A stretch of 12,181 bases of DNA from Ruminococcus sp. (GTDB lineage: Bacteria; Bacillota; Clostridia; Oscillospirales; Acutalibacteraceae), in contig JAMPAE010000028.1 in NCBI GenBank assembly GCA_023667385.1, positions 1 through 12,181 of the forward strand, in the 5' to 3' direction. Of this stretch, positions 6,710-12,181 are shown piece by piece. Within the stretch, counting starts at the first letter, position 1. Every line of letters starts with the position of its first letter. Under the pieces are notes generated by a model. It saw only the letters and a list, made by a program, of their open reading frames with translations, searched no databases and had not been told where the DNA came from. The position numbers and the translations under genes are program-made.

Positions 6710-8164
6710 TTATTGATTAAGTGCCTTGAAAATTTCCGCCTTTTCGCTGAACGGAACTTTTTCGCCCTTGATTTTCATAAATTCTTCGTGACCTTTTCCT
6801 GCAAAAACAAGAATGTCACCTTTTTGCGCAATGCTGATTGCGTAATGTATTGCTTCGGCTCTGTCTGCAATGCCGATGTATTTTCCGCCTGCTTCTTCAA
6901 CCGCTTCGGCAATGTCTTTGATGATGTTTTCCGGGTCCTCAAAGTCAGGGTCATCGGAGGTGATGATTGTCAAATCACACATTGCACCTGAAACAAGCCC
7001 AAGCTCACGGCGGCGAATTTCGGTTCTTCCGCCAACCGAGCCGTAAAGTGCAATGATTCGGTTATGCTCATATGCACGAACAGTATCGAGAATGCTGGTC
7101 AGGCTGACACCGTTGTGTGCATAATCAATCAAAATTGTGTAATCCCTGCCTGTTTCAACAAGCTCACCCCTGCCTTTCACAAAAACACGGGAAAGTCCGC
7201 TTTTAATCTTTTCGCTGTCAACGTTGAGGCTGTCGGCAACGGCAACGGCAACAAGTGAGTTGTGCGCATTGATGTCACCGGGCATACTAATCATATATTC
7301 ACGCTGAGTGCCGCAGTGGGTAAACTTAAAATTAACGCCCAGCACATGACCGAGCTTGACTTTTTGTGTATCATCAAGCCTATAATCCGCTTTTTCGCTG
7401 TGGCCATAAGTCACAACAGGGCATTTGCAGGTGTTAATAACTTCTTCACTGAAAGCATCGTCAATGTTAACAATTGCTTTTTTGCACATCGGGAAAAGCT
7501 GCTTTTTCCAATAGGCGTATTCTTCAAAGGTTTCATGCTCATTCGTACCGATATGGTCGGGATAAAGGTTGGTAAATACGCCAAGTGCAAATTCGGTTGA
7601 ATCAACACGGTGAAATTTCAGTCCAAGCGAGGAAACCTCAATTGCAACCGCCTTGCAGCCTGCGTCAACCATCAGCCTGAACATTTTCTGAAGCTCATAA
7701 GATTCGGGCGTTGTGTTGACAGTCGGCAGTTTAACATCGTCATATCCCGCACCGACAGTGCCGATGATTCCGCACTTGATGCCTGCAGTGTTGAGCACTG
7801 ACTGAACAATGTGCGCAACTGTTGTTTTGCCCTTTGTGCCGGTGATGCCGATTACTGCAAGCTCCTTTGACGGATGCCCAAACAAGTTGCATGACGCCAC
7901 GGCAAGCATTGCCCTTGTGTCACTGCACAAAATCACCTGTGCATCTTCGGGCAAATCAACCTCTCTTTCGCAAAGGAAAACACGGCAGCCGTTGCCATAT
8001 GCGCTTTTTGCAAAATTATGTCCGTCTGCCCTTGCACCTGAAAGGCAAACAAACATAACATTTTCTTTTGCCTTGCGTGAATCATAGGCAATATCCGCAA
8101 TCTCCTGCTCAGGGTTAAACTTACCCGAACAGTCTATGTTCAATAAAATATCTTTTAAAAGCAT
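6710..8164 (-). CDS. MurE-like UDP-N-acetylmuramoyl-peptide synthetase (Mur ligase)
   Basis: This 484-residue cytoplasmic Mur ligase fits MurE, which adds the third amino acid to UDP-MurNAc-L-Ala-D-Glu with ATP. Visible are an N-terminal UDP-binding domain with Y-D-S-R-K, the ATP loop TGTKGKTT (108-115), T-V-N-T-T-P-E, E-V-S-S-L-G-L, T-N-L-Y-P-D-H, a carbamylated-Lys candidate Lys220 in W-K-K-Q-L-F, N-A-H-N-S-L, G-R-G-E and D-Y-A-H-N, and a C-terminal domain ending K-G-H-E. Where DAP-adding enzymes have DNPR, it reads DDPD (404-407), so the side-chain-binding Arg is absent and L-Lys or another residue is more likely. The ATG at 8162-8164 gives the normal family N-terminus (MLLKDIL); an in-frame GTG at 8180-8182 would add six residues. 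Neither has a clear ribosome binding site. It heads a probable operon with the femX-like gene. A housekeeping murE elsewhere is likely but unseen. Confidence 0.85.
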   Translation of the reverse strand: MLLKDILLNIDCSGKFNPEQEIADIAYDSRKAKENVMFVCLSGARADGHNFAKSAYGNGCRVFLCEREVDLPEDAQVILCSDTRAMLAVASCNLFGHPSKELAVIGITGTKGKTTVAHIVQSVLNTAGIKCGIIGTVGAGYDDVKLPTVNTTPESYELQKMFRLMVDAGCKAVAIEVSSLGLKFHRVDSTEFALGVFTNLYPDHIGTNEHETFEEYAYWKKQLFPMCKKAIVNIDDAFSEEVINTCKCPVVTYGHSEKADYRLDDTQKVKLGHVLGVNFKFTHCGTQREYMISMPGDINAHNSLVAVAVADSLNVDSEKIKSGLSRVFVKGRGELVETGRDYTILIDYAHNGVSLTSILDTVRAYEHNRIIALYGSVGGRTEIRRRELGLVSGAMCDLTIITSDDPDFEDPENIIKDIAEAVEEAGGKYIGIADRAEAIHYAISIAQKGDILVFAGKGHEEFMKIKGEKVPFSEKAEIFKALNQ

Positions 8165-8175
8165 AAAATCTTGAT

Positions 8176-8192
8176 TTGACACGGCACGTCAA
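8176..8192 (-). promoter_or_regulatory. inverted repeat just upstream of the murE-like start
   Basis: TTGAC-N7-GTCAA is a short inverted repeat ending 11 bases before the preferred ATG. With flanking bases it can extend as GATTGAC pairing with GTCAAATC around one bulged A. It occupies the place where a ribosome binding site should be. It could be an operator or an mRNA hairpin. Pairing is seen directly; function is inferred and weak. Confidence 0.25.
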
Positions 8193-8250
8193 TCGTACCG
8201 CACGCTCCCTTCTGTGGTTTTGTTATTCACAATGCCCATAAAGTCAACTT

Positions 8251-8332
8251 CACGAAGTGAAATTTAGCTGTGAGCACGGCGAACAATTTAGCTCCGGACA
8301 GCAGAATTCAGCTTGCATTGGCAAATTTAGCT
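8251..8332. repeat. short interspersed repeat array, AATTTAGCT units
   Basis: Four copies of a 9-base unit, AATTTAGCT (8261-8269, 8285-8293, 8324-8332) and the variant AATTCAGCT (8305-8313), are spaced 24, 20 and 19 bases apart. They are separated by GC-richer pieces such as GTGAGCACGGCGAAC and GCGCACGTAGTGAGC. A small palindrome, TTCAC-GAA-GTGAA, sits next to the first copy. The unit length, variable spacing and degeneracy are not CRISPR-like. It resembles the short degenerate intergenic repeats scattered in some clostridial genomes. It fills much of the 230-base gap between the membrane protein and murE-like genes. Confidence 0.6.
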
Positions 8333-8394
8333 GCGCACGTAGTGAGCATACATTTTCACTATTACTTTTCACCTAATTCAGAGCTTCTCTAAAA

Positions 8395-9114
8395 TTATTC
8401 TATGTTTTCGTTTTGCAATTTATAAAGGCGTTCTTTTTCTTTTTTAAACTCTGCTCTTTTGGCTTTGTATTCAGCTCTGACTTTCGCCTTGTTTTTGCCG
8501 ATTATTCCAACTCGCTCAAAGGCGCCGATGAACATTGCCGCAAGCGCTCCGACCGAGCCGAGAATCAAATCAACCATTGTGTCGGTCAAGCCCTCGGCCA
8601 AAGGCTCCTGTCCATGCTGCATGACAAAGCCGTAAAGTCTGTCCATGGTGAACTCATAAAATTCCCAACCGACCATCAGCGTCACTGAAAAGCAAAGCGA
8701 AAACATTGCATGAACCGAAATTTTAATCGGCTCTTTTTTGCCCTGCATGATGTCAGCAAGGAAAAATCCGCCCATGCAGGCAATGTAGCCGGCAAAAATG
8801 TGTTCGGGAATGTCGATACCTGTGAAATCAGTTCTTGTGTTGAGCGTTGTGCCGATTACACAGGAAAAGCAGATGAAAACGTTCAGCATCGTCTGAATTG
8901 AATAAGGCACCTTTGTGATGAACGATTTTCCGCCGAAAAGCTGAAACATATCCCAAAGATGAGTGAAGATGATTGCAAAGCACGCCTGAACAAATTCTGA
9001 GGTGTAGCCATGAAGCATCCCCCACACGCCCCAAACGAAAAGCAAAATACGGCAAACCCACCATGTGCTTTCATGGCTTTTGGGAAGATTTGTGATTCGG
9101 TTGAGTTTTTTCAT
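8395..9114 (-). CDS. six-helix integral membrane protein, DUF2238/YjdF-like features
   Basis: This 239-residue membrane protein has about six predicted helices, near residues 18-36, 40-58, 72-90, 103-122, 131-151 and 178-199. A highly charged, Lys/Glu/Ala/Arg-rich C-terminal tail (207-235) is probably cytoplasmic and helical. The segments G-W-E-F-Y-E-F (149-155) and D-T-M-V-D-L-I-L-G-S-V-G-A-L (178-191) recall DUF2238/YjdF-type proteins, where W-E and D-T-x-x-D-L motifs lie at helix ends. I cannot confirm membership by reading alone, and the biochemical role is unknown. The ATG follows AAAGGA 11 bases upstream. It is transcribed divergently from the repeat-stalk protein. A weak hairpin without a T-run follows the stop (8377-8393), so read-through toward the murE-like operon is possible. 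Confidence 0.75.
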   Translation of the reverse strand: MKKLNRITNLPKSHESTWWVCRILLFVWGVWGMLHGYTSEFVQACFAIIFTHLWDMFQLFGGKSFITKVPYSIQTMLNVFICFSCVIGTTLNTRTDFTGIDIPEHIFAGYIACMGGFFLADIMQGKKEPIKISVHAMFSLCFSVTLMVGWEFYEFTMDRLYGFVMQHGQEPLAEGLTDTMVDLILGSVGALAAMFIGAFERVGIIGKNKAKVRAEYKAKRAEFKKEKERLYKLQNENIE

Positions 9115-9163
9115 AATGAGAATAATCCTTTCAAATGGATTAAATTTCCTGACAATATTTAGA

Positions 9164-9192
9164 ATTATATCACTAAAAACCGAATTTGACCA
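9164..9192 (-). promoter_or_regulatory. sigma-A promoter of the membrane protein gene (extended -10)
   Basis: On the minus strand the -10 is TATAAT (9164-9169), preceded by TGA to give TGnTATAAT. A -35-like TGGTCA (9187-9192) is spaced 17 bases away. Transcription would start near 9157, about 43 bases before the ATG. Confidence 0.65.
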
Positions 9193-9233
9193 TACAAACC
9201 CATAAAAAAATATAAATATTCACATTTTTTATC

Positions 9234-9262
9234 TTGAACTATCCGGATAAATATACTATAAT
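9234..9262 (+). promoter_or_regulatory. sigma-A promoter of the repeat-stalk protein gene
   Basis: TTGAAC (9234-9239), a 17-base spacer and TATAAT (9257-9262) form a good plus-strand promoter with a predicted start near 9269. The leader is about 58 bases long. The TTG at 9234 is part of the -35 box, not a start codon. Confidence 0.8.
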
Positions 9263-9326
9263 ATCTTCGGCAAATATGGGGATAAGCAATCTCCGCAAGT
9301 TTCAATTAAGAAAGGATAGTATAACT

Positions 9327-10277
9327 ATGTCAAAACTCAAAGCATTATTCTCAGGACCTGATTCAGAATTGTTCAAGGGTCTTTGCATTGCTCTTGCAAT
9401 TGTAATTTTGTTCAGCACAGGTTACACAGCAGGCTCACTCAAGGGCGGCGCTCAAAACGTAGCTCTTGAAAAAGACGATACAACAACATCTGCTCCGCAG
9501 ACAACTGTTGCTCCTCAAACAACCGCAGCTCCTGCTCCGGCAACAACTGCTGCTCCCGCTCCGGCAAGCGATGCAACAACCGCTGCTCCTGCTCCGGCAG
9601 GTGATGCAACAACCGCTGCACCTGCTCCGGTCGGCGATGCAACAACTGCTGCTCCCGCTCCTGCCGGTGACGCAACAAAGACTACGGCTGAAATCATTGC
9701 TCTTTTCAATGAAAGCGCAAACAAGGTTAAGACCAACGCAAAGAAAGTCACCAGAAACTATGAGGATCTCACTCATAACGAAGAGTACACCGTTGTTCCG
9801 TCAGCTCTTGACTCAATCGGTAAAAAGCTTATCAGCACATTCCTCAAAAAGAACGAAACACCTGTTATTTCAGAGGGTGCTGAAATTGCAAACGGTTTCC
9901 CTGTTAAGGGCGAATCATGGTCAAGCAAGGCAACCGAAGCTGACGTTGCTGAAGCAACCTGCACAGATGACGGAACAAACTACAACATCACACTCAAATT
10001 CAAAGAAGGCACAGATCCTGCCGTTGGTTCAGGTGTTGGTGCAACTTTCGACATCATGAAAATTGAAGACATCAAAAATGCTGCTTCAATCGTTCAGAGC
10101 GCAAGCACAAGATATTATGATGCAGTTGTTACCTGCAAAATTGACAAAGCAACAGGCAACATGACTTGGGCAAACTACAAGCTTCCGATGGTTCTCAGCG
10201 TAACAGCAAAAATGGGCTTTACCCTTGATGCAGACGTTGGCATGACATTTGAACATGACTACACCATCGAGTATTAA
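9327..10277 (+). CDS. membrane-anchored/secreted protein with Thr-Ala-Pro repeat stalk and unassigned C-terminal domain
   Basis: This 316-residue protein has three parts. A single hydrophobic segment (18-36) serves as a signal anchor or Sec signal. A low-complexity linker rich in Thr, Ala and Pro (about 50-120) contains 11-residue repeats of the form DATTAAPAPAG. A C-terminal domain of about 195 residues (121-316) starts with an amphipathic helix (A-E-I-I-A-L-F-N-E-S) and continues in alternating strand-like segments, with two Cys (212, 270) that could pair. The linker looks like a cell-wall-spanning stalk. I do not recognise the C-terminal domain, and no LPxTG or SLH anchor is visible. The ATG at 9327 has AAAGGA 10 bases upstream and lies after a strong promoter; an upstream extension to TTG at 9234 is rejected. 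It is the only plus-strand gene here and ends in its own terminator. Confidence 0.85.
   Translation: MSKLKALFSGPDSELFKGLCIALAIVILFSTGYTAGSLKGGAQNVALEKDDTTTSAPQTTVAPQTTAAPAPATTAAPAPASDATTAAPAPAGDATTAAPAPVGDATTAAPAPAGDATKTTAEIIALFNESANKVKTNAKKVTRNYEDLTHNEEYTVVPSALDSIGKKLISTFLKKNETPVISEGAEIANGFPVKGESWSSKATEADVAEATCTDDGTNYNITLKFKEGTDPAVGSGVGATFDIMKIEDIKNAASIVQSASTRYYDAVVTCKIDKATGNMTWANYKLPMVLSVTAKMGFTLDADVGMTFEHDYTIEY
9540..9668 (+). repeat. in-frame 33-bp tandem repeats in the stalk
   Basis: Three 33-base units start at GATGCAACAAC (9570-9602, 9603-9635, 9636-9668), and a partial, shorter copy precedes them (9540-9569). Each encodes an 11-residue D-A-T-T-A-A-P-A-P-x-(G/S) unit. The copies are nearly identical in DNA as well as protein, differing mostly at third positions. 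This suggests recent duplication or slippage and possible copy-number variation between strains. Confidence 0.9.
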
Positions 10278-10297
10278 TTAAAGCTCGGAATAAAATC

Positions 10298-10327
10298 AAG
10301 GCAGTCTTTGCAGGCTGCCTTTTTTAT
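10298..10327 (+). terminator. intrinsic terminator of the repeat-stalk protein gene
   Basis: The 7-bp stem AAGGCAG/CTGCCTT has a 10-base loop and is followed by a T-run (TTTTTTATT). It begins about 20 bases after the stop of the plus-strand gene. Confidence 0.88.
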
Positions 10328-10467
10328 TATAGTTTTTACTTTGCGGCTATAAGGAACTCGAAAATATACATAACAGACATCCATCATTCATTGCTCTTTC
10401 CGAATGTCAAAAGCATTGTGCCGTTCAGATAAAAGCCAAAAGTTGAATACATTTTCTTTTATAATGC

Positions 10468-10504
10468 AAAAAGTGCGGTGAGAACAATTTCTCCCGCACT
10501 TTTT
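10468..10504. terminator. bidirectional-type terminator after the lysozyme gene
   Basis: The long near-perfect inverted repeat AAAAAGTGCGG...CCGCACTTTTT can extend inward through GAGA/TCTC after a one-base mismatch. It gives a stable stem flanked by A and T tracts on both strands. It lies 17 bases after the lysozyme stop on the minus strand and would also stop plus-strand read-through. The other part of this 244-base intergenic gap (about 10328-10467) holds no convincing gene. Confidence 0.88.
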
Positions 10505-10521
10505 ACTGTTCAAGTTAATCC

Positions 10522-12060
10522 TTAATATGTCAGCACATATTTTGACGGACACGCTGATGAATATGCCTTGTTAGAGGCTGAGCGATACGCTTTGATATAA
10601 AAATAATAATACTTATCGCTTTTCAGGTTTTTCATCGTGCACTCAGTTGTTGAACCGTTTGTAATTGTCTTGATTGGCTTATAGGTTCCGTTTCTCGTAT
10701 CTGCGGCATAAATCACATAGCCGCTTGCGCCGCTGACCTTATTCCATTTCAGCCATGCACCGCCCTTGCACGGACGCTCAACATCAACGATTTTTGTTGC
10801 TTTCGGCGCTGTTGCTGCCTTAACTGTTGTATAACCTGTGCAATATGTCTTGCCCGAAGCCTTCCGCACGGCACGCACTTTGAAGCTATAGGTTTTGCCG
10901 GCTGTCAGCTTGCTTATGCTGAATTTTGCCGTATCCGATGAAGTTGTGCCAATCTTTTTCCACTTGTCAGAAACAAGGCGGTAAATTTCATATTGCGTGG
11001 TTCCCGAAAGCTTGCCCCATGACAGTGTAACCTTTGAAGTTGATGCACTGCTGACCTTGAGGTTAACTTTCTGGTTTTTATAGGTTTCGTTGGTAATCTT
11101 TGCAATGCTCTTTGTGTAGGAATGGCCGCACTTAGTACACTTATAAAGTCTTGTGCCCTCTGCTTTCATCGTTGGCTGTTTTTTGACTGATGAAGTGTAG
11201 GTATGCTTCAGACAGGCAATTTTGAAGCTGATCACGTTGCTTCTTTTGCTTGTTTGCGAAGTTGTTGAATTTTTCGCAATCACGCTCACTTTATAGGTAC
11301 CTGCGGTTTTGCCCTTTGTGCTCAGCGTGTAAGATTTGTTTTTTGATGAAAGATTAATTTTCTGAGCCTTGCTCCAATCGCATTTGCCGTCCTTGACTTT
11401 TGCAACATAGAGCACATAATTTGTGGTTCCGCTGCCGCCCGATGTCCATGTGAATTTGACAGAAGAATCAATGTCCACTGTTTTGCCCGATGATGCGCTT
11501 GAAAGTTTTACTGCCGTCTGTGTTTTCGCTTTTCCATATGTCGGCCAATAGCTGCTTACAGCTTTACTTGCCCGCTTTGCCGCATTTGCGGCTCTGTTTG
11601 CCGGAATCTCAAAATAATAGCACCAGTAATATGCCGCATTGTAAGCGCCGTCTGATGTATTCGGCACTGATTTGAGATAATTGTAAATGTGTTTGTAAGA
11701 TTTCGATTGTAATTCATGCTTGAGATAATTCATCTGACCTTTGATGCTCAGATACTTATACCCATTTTTGTTGCAGAAATTTTGCAGGTTGGTGAACCTG
11801 GAACCGTTCCACATACACAAACCACCACTCAGCTTACCGTTGCTGTCACGCTTGACAACATCGTAAAGGAAGTTTGATTCGTGCTCGATGTTGGCCATGA
11901 TACCGCTTGCGGCGGCAGCATTGAAGCCAACTTCTTTTGTAAGATAGTAATAAACATCGTTTTTGTTGCCGGCTGATGAAGCCTCAACAGATGTCATAGT
12001 CGGAATCGCAACAGCAAGTAGAATTACAATGGAAAAAACGAACTTGATGGCTTTTTTCAT
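10522..12060 (-). CDS. secreted phage-tail-lysozyme-like cell-wall hydrolase with Ig/fibronectin type III repeats
   Basis: This 512-residue exported protein has a Sec signal peptide (about 1-28, cleavage likely near V-E-A-S). A lysozyme-like domain of the phage-tail lysozyme type follows (about 33-172). It shows helix segments A-A-A-S-G-I-M-A-N-I-E-H-E-S with the probable catalytic Glu61, then G-G-L-C-M-W-N-G-S-R-F in the position of the family's G-x-x-Q-W loop. An Ig-like domain (about 183-281) comes next, then a Cys/His knuckle (Cys283, His286, Cys308, Cys311, His313). Two fibronectin type III-like domains (about 330-416 and 420-512) complete the protein. The predicted reaction is cleavage of glycan strands between MurNAc and GlcNAc. 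The repeats probably position it on the wall or on carbohydrate. The ATG has GAGGTGA four bases upstream, and the promoter is consensus, so expression may be high. There are no phage genes around it, so it is better seen as a host autolysin or remodelling enzyme. Confidence 0.85.
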   Translation of the reverse strand: MKKAIKFVFSIVILLAVAIPTMTSVEASSAGNKNDVYYYLTKEVGFNAAAASGIMANIEHESNFLYDVVKRDSNGKLSGGLCMWNGSRFTNLQNFCNKNGYKYLSIKGQMNYLKHELQSKSYKHIYNYLKSVPNTSDGAYNAAYYWCYYFEIPANRAANAAKRASKAVSSYWPTYGKAKTQTAVKLSSASSGKTVDIDSSVKFTWTSGGSGTTNYVLYVAKVKDGKCDWSKAQKINLSSKNKSYTLSTKGKTAGTYKVSVIAKNSTTSQTSKRSNVISFKIACLKHTYTSSVKKQPTMKAEGTRLYKCTKCGHSYTKSIAKITNETYKNQKVNLKVSSASTSKVTLSWGKLSGTTQYEIYRLVSDKWKKIGTTSSDTAKFSISKLTAGKTYSFKVRAVRKASGKTYCTGYTTVKAATAPKATKIVDVERPCKGGAWLKWNKVSGASGYVIYAADTRNGTYKPIKTITNGSTTECTMKNLKSDKYYYFYIKAYRSASNKAYSSACPSKYVLTY

Positions 12061-12082
12061 GAAATCACCTCACTAAAAATAT

Positions 12083-12131
12083 GCACTTTTTACCTTGAAT
12101 TTATTCAATTTTTTCGGGCTGTAAAAAGCAC
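12083..12131 (-). promoter_or_regulatory. 5'-terminal leader hairpin of the lysozyme mRNA
   Basis: In the minus-strand leader GTGCTTTTTAC (12121-12131) can pair with GTAAAAAGTGC (12083-12093) over 11 bp, including two G-U wobbles. A perfect inner palindrome TTGAAT-TT-ATTCAA lies within it (12095-12108). The outer stem begins only about four bases from the predicted transcription start and ends about 15 bases before the ribosome binding site. This suits an mRNA-stabilising element or a regulated leader. Pairing is seen; the function is inferred. Confidence 0.5.
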
Positions 12132-12141
12132 AACGTCGGGT

Positions 12142-12170
12142 ATTATAACAAATGATTTCAATCTTGTCAA
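12142..12170 (-). promoter_or_regulatory. consensus sigma-A promoter of the lysozyme gene
   Basis: On the minus strand TTGACA (12165-12170), a 17-base spacer and TATAAT (12142-12147) match the sigma-A consensus exactly, and TGT before the -10 also gives an extended TGn element. The start is predicted near 12135, leaving a leader of about 75 bases. Confidence 0.92.
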
Positions 12171-12181
12171 GTTTTTCATGA

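Noticed and set aside
8165..8182. GTG start for the murE-like gene, adding six residues
   Set aside because: The ATG at 8164 gives the normal MurE N-terminus and the extra residues have no family counterpart. No ribosome binding site supports either, so some doubt remains.
8251..8360. CRISPR array
   Set aside because: The repeated unit is only 9 bases, imperfect and unevenly spaced, spacers are 10-15 bases, and no cas genes are present.
8377..8393. Terminator after the membrane protein gene
   Set aside because: A 7-bp AT-rich stem with a 3-base loop follows the stop, but no T-run follows it; too weak to call.
9234..9326. Upstream extension of the repeat-stalk gene to a TTG start at 9234
   Set aside because: The TTG is the first three bases of the -35 box and the extension spans the -10, the predicted transcription start and the ribosome binding site; the ATG at 9327 has a proper site.
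9435..9776. Cys/Ser/Arg-rich minus-strand reading frames opposite the tandem repeats
   Set aside because: They are low-complexity antisense frames created by the 33-bp repeats, without ribosome binding sites, and are embedded in a well-supported plus-strand gene.
1..12181. tRNA, rRNA, riboswitch or transposable element
   Set aside because: No cloverleaf-like T-loop GTTCRA context, no rRNA-like conserved blocks, no transposase motifs or long terminal inverted repeats were found on either strand by eye.

Overview
The window reads as chromosomal DNA from a Gram-positive, low-to-moderate GC member of the Clostridia, most likely a gut Oscillospiraceae/Ruminococcaceae-type bacterium. This is an inference. 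It rests on strong AGGAGG-type ribosome binding sites, TTGACA/TATAAT sigma-A promoters (several with an extended TGn -10), a DUF4430 lipoprotein, a FemX-type peptidyltransferase, and a secreted protein with the C-x2-C-G-H-S-Y-T knuckle common in clostridial surface proteins. No rRNA, tRNA, CRISPR array, transposase or prophage module was found. All genes but one lie on the minus strand, so they are described below in transcription order, from high to low coordinates.

Cell-surface region (about 8.4-12.2 kb). A secreted cell-wall lysozyme with Ig/fibronectin-like repeats (10522-12060) is driven by a consensus promoter, and its leader can fold into a hairpin at the very 5' end. Facing it is the only plus-strand gene (9327-10277). 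It encodes a membrane-anchored or secreted protein with a Thr/Ala/Pro stalk built from 33-bp tandem repeats, followed by a C-terminal domain I do not recognise. A six-helix membrane protein (8395-9114) is transcribed divergently from it, and both promoters are readable between them.

Peptidoglycan region (about 4.9-8.4 kb). A short array of AATTTAGCT-type repeats precedes a likely operon: a MurE-like UDP-MurNAc-peptide synthetase, a FemX/FemAB-family peptidyltransferase and a DUF4430 lipoprotein. The MurE-like protein has DDPD where meso-diaminopimelate-adding enzymes have DNPR. The pairing with a FemX protein suggests this operon makes or branches a stem peptide that is not the standard meso-DAP one. 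A separately promoted short-chain dehydrogenase follows. It has a perfect TGTGTC-N4-GACACA palindrome at its predicted start of transcription and ends in a strong terminator.

Exporter region (1-3.8 kb). A translationally coupled pair of half-transporters forms a heterodimeric ABC exporter with one consensus and one degenerate ATP site. It is followed by the first 43 codons of an M16 (insulinase-family) peptidase that runs off the window.

Nothing here is clearly a wholly new system. The items most worth a second look are the murE-like/femX/DUF4430 cluster, the repeat array and missing ribosome binding site before it, the 5'-terminal hairpin of the lysozyme mRNA, the operator-like palindrome before the dehydrogenase, and the uncharacterised repeat-stalk protein.
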